From NCBI GenBank assembly GCA_016188575.1, contig JACPHN010000123.1, positions 1 through 46,123 of the forward strand: DNA of 46,123 nucleotides. Direction: 5' to 3'. The notes below the pieces were generated by a model. The model worked only from the letters and a program-made list of their open reading frames with translations. It ran no database searches and had not been told where the DNA came from. The DNA is from Candidatus Schekmanbacteria bacterium. GTDB lineage: Bacteria > CSSED10-310 > JACPHN01. A program made the position numbers and the translations under genes. This document shows positions 42,030 through 46,123 of this stretch, one piece after another (position 1 is the first letter of the stretch; every line of letters begins with the position of its first letter).

Positions 42030-43933
42030 CGGCGCGCGCGCCGGCGCCGGGAGCGCTCGCGCCCGAGGAACGCAGGCGGATCACCGTCCGCCTGGGTGCG
42101 GGCCTGGCAGGCGCCGGGATGCTCGGCCTGGGCGCTCTGCTGATCCGCTGGTCCCCCGATCAGTGGCAGGTTGGCGAGCTGTGCCGCGCGGTCGCGGCCG
42201 CGGTGGTGGCGGTTCCGACGCTCGTTTCGGGCGTGCGCGGCATGCTAACGGCCGATCCGCGGCGCGCCGCGGATCAGCTCGTGGCCATCGCTGTTTGCTC
42301 CGCCGCCGCCAGTGGTGACTTCGTCACCGCCACGCTGATCCCGCTTTTCCTGGAGCTGGGCCGGCTCTTCGAGGAGCGCAGCTCCCTGGGTGCGCGCGCC
42401 GCGATCGACGGCATCCGCGCCCTCGCCGCACGGCAGGCCGTGCGCTGGCGAGAGGGCCGCGAGGAACGCGTCGATCCCGCCACCTTGCACCCGGGAGAGG
42501 TCATTCTGGTGCGGCCGGGAGAACGAATCGCGGTCGACGGCACCGTCCTGGAAGGTCGCAGCGCCGTGGACCAGTCGGCGATCACGGGGGAATCCCGCCA
42601 CGACGATGTCGGGCCGGGAAGCCCGGTATACGCCGGCGCGGTGGCGCTCGACGGCCTGCTGCGCATCGAAGCACGAGGCGCGGGAGTGGACACGGTGCTC
42701 GGGCGGGTCGTCTCGCTGCTCGCCGAGGTCGAACGGACGACCGTCCCCGTCTTGCGACTGTTCGAGCGGCGGGCCGGGGCGTGGCTGCCGCTCGTGCTCA
42801 CGGTGGCGGCAACGACGCTGTTCTTTACGGAGAACCTGGCGCGGGCGGTCGCGGTGCTGGTCGTCGCGACCCCGACCGCGCTGGTCGTCGCCGGGCCGGC
42901 GGCGGTCGTGGCGGCCATGACGGTGGCGACGCGCCTGCGCATCCTGATCAAGAGCGCCGATTTTCTCGAGCGCGCGGCGGAGGTCGAGACGCTGATCCTC
43001 GACAAAACGGGGACGGTTACGGTCGGCGCGCCGGCGGTAGCGCTGCTCGAGCCCGGCGACGGAGTGACGGCCGATCGCTTGCTGGCCGTCGGCGCCACGC
43101 TCGGCTTCGGCTCGCTTCACCCGGTCAGCCGGGCGGTGGTGGCGGCAGCGCGGCAACGCGGCATCGCCGTCGTGCCGCCGGTAGACCTGGCCGAGCATCC
43201 GGGGCTTGGCCTCGTGGCGATGGTCGAGGGCGAGCGCGCGGCGCTGGGTCGCGCGCCCTTCCTTCGCGACCTCGGCGTGCCGATGCCCGCCAACGGTAGT
43301 GACGACGCCACCGGCGGCGAAGTCTGGGTGGCGCTCGGCGAGCGCTGCCTCGGGCGCATCGTCTGGCGCGACCAGCCGCGTCCTGAAGCGCGCGACGCGC
43401 TGCAGGAGATGCGCGCTCTTGGCATCGACCGGCTGGTACTGTTGACCGGTGACCGGGAAGGCGTCGCGCGCGCCATCGGGGAGGCGCTGGGGATGGACGC
43501 GATCGTCGCCGACGTCTTGCCGGCGCAGAAGCTCGAGCTCGTGCGCGCGGAGCAGGCCGCGGGACGACTGGTCATGATGGTGGGGGACGGTGTCAACGAC
43601 GCCCTTGCCCTCGGCGGCGCCGATGTCGGGGTAGCGATCGGCGCCGAGCTCAACGAAGTCGCGCTCGGAGGAGCGGACGTCGCGCTTCTCGGCGCTGACC
43701 TCGGGCGCCTGCCCCAGCTTATCGAGCTGGCGGAAACCACCCGTCGCGTCATCGGTCAAAACGTCTGGCTGGCTTTCTGCCTGTCGCTGGCGCTGATCGG
43801 TCTGGCGGCGGCGGGGGTGCTCGATCCGCTCACCGGAGCCCTGGCACAGAGCCTCGCCGTCGGCGCGGTCGTCGTCAACAGCGCTCGCGTGCTGCGCTAC
43901 GGTGCCGAGCGGGACGGACCCGGCCCGCGGTGA
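42026..43933 (+). CDS. P1B-like P-type ATPase without the cysteine metal motif
   Basis: 635 residues from GTG at 42026, which overlaps the previous stop. The catalytic core is complete: TGES at 187-190, phosphorylated Asp326 in DKTGTVTVG, HP at 365-366 (the P1B-type SLHP), TGDRE, and GDGVND at 520-525. No N-terminal HMA or His-rich metal domain exists. The membrane motif that is CPC, SPC or APC in heavy-metal pumps reads TPT at 282-284 (VVATPTALVVAG), and the last helices lack the usual metal ligand (QSLAVGAVVVNSARVLR). So the fold is of a metal pump, but both transport-site signatures are altered. Substrate unknown. Last gene of the envelope operon. Confidence 0.87.
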   Translation: MTARAPAPGALAPEERRRITVRLGAGLAGAGMLGLGALLIRWSPDQWQVGELCRAVAAAVVAVPTLVSGVRGMLTADPRRAADQLVAIAVCSAAASGDFVTATLIPLFLELGRLFEERSSLGARAAIDGIRALAARQAVRWREGREERVDPATLHPGEVILVRPGERIAVDGTVLEGRSAVDQSAITGESRHDDVGPGSPVYAGAVALDGLLRIEARGAGVDTVLGRVVSLLAEVERTTVPVLRLFERRAGAWLPLVLTVAATTLFFTENLARAVAVLVVATPTALVVAGPAAVVAAMTVATRLRILIKSADFLERAAEVETLILDKTGTVTVGAPAVALLEPGDGVTADRLLAVGATLGFGSLHPVSRAVVAAARQRGIAVVPPVDLAEHPGLGLVAMVEGERAALGRAPFLRDLGVPMPANGSDDATGGEVWVALGERCLGRIVWRDQPRPEARDALQEMRALGIDRLVLLTGDREGVARAIGEALGMDAIVADVLPAQKLELVRAEQAAGRLVMMVGDGVNDALALGGADVGVAIGAELNEVALGGADVALLGADLGRLPQLIELAETTRRVIGQNVWLAFCLSLALIGLAAAGVLDPLTGALAQSLAVGAVVVNSARVLRYGAERDGPGPR

Positions 43934-44201
43934 GACTTGACCGGAAGTCCGTCGGGAAAATCCGCGCGTGCATGGGCAAAAGCAGCATGGCGAGCGCAAC
44001 ATGGGCGACGCCGGAGAGGTTCGGCGCGAGGAGCGCAAATTCGCGCTGAGCGCTGGCTTGAGTCGTGCTGTGGCGCGATGCGGGTAGCGATGGCCAGGAA
44101 TGCCGGCCACCAAGTCCAAGCCAGGCTTTCCTGTGCTTGACACGCCCGCAACGGCAATGAATACTCAGGTTGTCTACCGGTGTAGCAGCGGAGGCGCGTA
44201 G
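43934..44201. other. intergenic region after the ATPase operon
   Basis: About 270 nt with no gene. A sequence resembling the GATGCCGGCC repeats (GGAATGCCGGCCACC, about 44098-44112) is present but poorly symmetric. GGAGG at 44190-44194 is the ribosome binding site of the next gene. Confidence 0.4.
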
Positions 44202-46123
44202 TTGAAGGGCGCGGCGATTTCGGTCACGACGGCGTTGGCCGCGGTTCTTGTCCTTGTGGGAGGCGCCGCTGCCGCCGACCATGAGCTTTGGGTTCGGTAT
44301 CTCTCCGACGCCGTCGACGTGATCCCCGGCGACGGCTATTGCATCGCCTCCGGCATCGGCTGCACCTTGCGCGCGGCGGTCCAGGAGGCGAACGCGCTGG
44401 GCGGAGACACCCTCATTCACCTGGACCCAGGGACCTATCGCCTGCAACTGCAGGGGTCGACGAGGCGGCGGCCACCGGCGACCTCGACATCCTCGGCAAC
44501 GTGGCCATCCGCTGCGAGGGGCCGGAAGCCTGCATCGTGGAGGCGGGGGCGAGCGCCTCGAGCGGCATCGACCGGGTCTTCGACGTGGGCGCCGGCGCGA
44601 GCTTCGGGTTGATCGTGCAGCTCGAAGGCCTGGTCATCCAACATGGGAGCGCGTTCCGCGGCGGGGGCATCCAGGCGAGCGGCGCGGAGCTGACGCTGCG
44701 CAATGTGCGGGTCGCCGACAACTGGGCGAAGGGCACGGGAGAAGCCCAGGGAGGCGGAATCGCCGTCCTGGGCGCGAGCGCGCACCTGACGATCATCGAC
44801 TCGGAGATCAGCGGCAACACGCTGGTCCTCGGCGATGGCGACAGCGGCTACGGAGCCGGCATCTGGTCTCGGAGCGCGAGCATCGACATCGAGAATACCG
44901 CGATCGGTGGCAACGCCGTCTCGGTCACCGGAAGCGTCCCGGCGGTCCGCGGAGGCGGAGTCTACGCGGAGGCGCTGAATGGCGGCAGCATCACCGGGTC
45001 GGTGATCGCCGGAAACTTCATCGACTGCCGGGCCTCGGGGAGCGGGGTGGCGTGCAATACCCAGGGCGCGGGGATCTGGGCGAGCGTCGACGTCAACGCG
45101 GGAAAAAAGCTCGTCATCCGCGGGAGCCGCATCGACGGCAACGTGGCGAGCTGCAAGTGGGCGCAGAGCGCGTCTTGCCAGGTCGCGGGTGGCGGGGCCT
45201 ATGTCGCGACCGGAGCGTTGGCGATCATCGACAGCGCGATGACCCGGAACCTGGCCGGTTCCAGCCTGTCGCTGGAGTCGCGCGGCGGGGGTTTGTACGT
45301 CGCCGGCGGCGCGGTCGACGTGGACGACACGACGATCAGCACCAACGTCGCCGAGGCCGCCGGCAACCGCGGCTACGGTGGGGCTGCCTACTTTGCCGAC
45401 GGGATGACCAATCTCGCATACGTGACCGTGGCCGACAACGCTGCCGACTACGGCGCGGCGTTCGCGAGGATCTTGGAGAATGCGTCTTTCACGATCCGCC
45501 GGTCGATCGTCGCCGCCCCGGCCGGCGCGACGGCCTGCTGGGGCGGCTTCGGCTCGATTGGGTACAACGTGGTGGCGGACCCGAGCTGCCCGGCGGCGGA
45601 GCCGGGCGATCAGGCCGGGGTCGACCCGCTGCTCGGCGCGCTCGCGGATAACGGCGGGGGCACCGAAACCCACCAGTTGTTGGCGGGCAGCCCCGCGATC
45701 GACGCGGCCGGTGAGCAGGCGTGCGACGGCGGGGCTGCCGGGCTGTTGCTCACCGACCAGCGCGGCGTTTCCCGGCCGCTGGACGGGGATGGGGACGGCG
45801 TGGCCTGGTGCGATGCCGGGGCCTACGAGGCCGACGCCGCCGCGGCGGCCACCGCGACCCCCACCCCGACGCCGTCGCCGACCGCCACCACGATTCCGAC
45901 CAAGACCCCGGCGCCGACACTGACCCCCACGGCCATGTCGCCGGTGACGCCCAGTGTCACCGGGACCGCCACGACCACCCCGACCAGCACGCGGTCCCCC
46001 TGGCCCACGGCGACCCCTACCGCCACCGTGACCCCGTATACCCCCGTCGTCACCTCGACCGTCACCCCTACGCGCCCCGCCGTGGCGTCCCCGACTCCTT
46101 CGCGTACGGCGCCGCCCGCCGTG
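44202..46123 (+). pseudogene. CSLREA/right-handed beta-helix surface protein, frameshifted and truncated by the window end
   Basis: Starts at TTG 44202 with GGAGG 7 nt upstream and a signal peptide (ISVTTALAAVLVLVGGAAAA). Then comes a CSLREA-like domain: [20 protein letters not shown] and [17 protein letters not shown]. At about 44453 the reading frame must change by one base: the frame then reads [20 protein letters not shown] and stays open to 46123. It encodes a beta-helix of GGGI..SGA.L.I..S.isGN turns, ending [20 protein letters not shown] and [15 protein letters not shown], which are standard family motifs. The last ~95 residues visible are a Pro/Thr linker ([15 protein letters not shown] type). 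A surface anchor like those of the other exported proteins is expected beyond the edge. Function unknown, probably adhesion-like. Confidence 0.8.

Noticed and set aside
42245-44143. A 632-codon minus-strand open frame opposite the P-type ATPase
   Set aside because: It is a mirror of the ATPase coding sequence, with strongly biased His/Arg/Gln content and no family motif.
45823-46065. A minus-strand frame rich in VGVAVGVGV at the right edge
   Set aside because: It is the antisense of the Pro/Thr-rich tail of the beta-helix protein.

Overview
The window is GC-rich (mostly well over 60% G+C by eye) bacterial chromosome. It has no rRNA, tRNA or CRISPR array that I can see. Several features fit a deltaproteobacteria-like lineage (Myxococcota, or Desulfobacterota/Binatota-type): a cytochrome b558-type succinate dehydrogenase, Pro/Thr-rich surface proteins with short C-terminal hydrophobic anchors, hydrogenase maturation genes with HypX, an FHA/Sel1 protein, and dispersed GC-rich palindromes. 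This placement is inference from style, not a phylogeny.

Layout. 1-936: 3' end of a beta-propeller-like surface protein and a small DUF6713 membrane protein. 1070-4424: an sdhCAB operon with a recognisable sigma70-type promoter; sdhA carries a frameshifting internal deletion. 4485-8514 (minus strand): a probable operon of DUF5989, a small membrane protein, a NodU/CmcH carbamoyltransferase, an exported protein, a STAS protein and a tandem universal stress protein. 8747-13528: a MOSC protein, then hypC-hypD-hypE-hypX for assembly of the [NiFe]-hydrogenase Fe(CN)2CO centre. 13554-17045: a gene-poor mosaic with a duplicated coiled-coil gene, transposase and histidine-kinase fragments, and several palindrome families. 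17000-21795 (minus): a 1,598-residue subtilase with FG-GAP repeats. 22056-23273: a two-gene DUF6978 + DUF1828/1829 module that looks like a toxin-antitoxin or defence pair. 23456-29495: a UvrC-N/Cho-like nuclease, an arylsulfotransferase with an AT-rich 3' half, a SAM methyltransferase and a frameshifted radical SAM gene. 29692-31551: an FHA-TM-Sel1 protein. 31659-33043: an IS200/IS605-type element with an intact TnpB and a recognisable right end/omega-RNA scaffold. 33112-33675: an ICMT-like membrane protein.

34067-43933 is the most striking part: a seven-gene, mostly overlapping run encoding SppA, a TPR metallopeptidase, an exported cyclophilin, three different SPFH (HflK/HflC-like) proteins and a P-type ATPase. 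The ATPase keeps its whole catalytic cycle but has TPT in place of the cysteine metal motif. I read this as an envelope proteostasis or membrane-microdomain system built round an ATPase of unknown substrate. The window ends in a CSLREA/beta-helix surface protein with a Pro/Thr-rich tail.

Caution: four long conserved genes (sdhA, the subtilase C terminus, the radical SAM gene, the beta-helix protein) are frameshifted in this sequence. Either the assembly has indel errors or real decay and phase variation is present; raw reads would decide.
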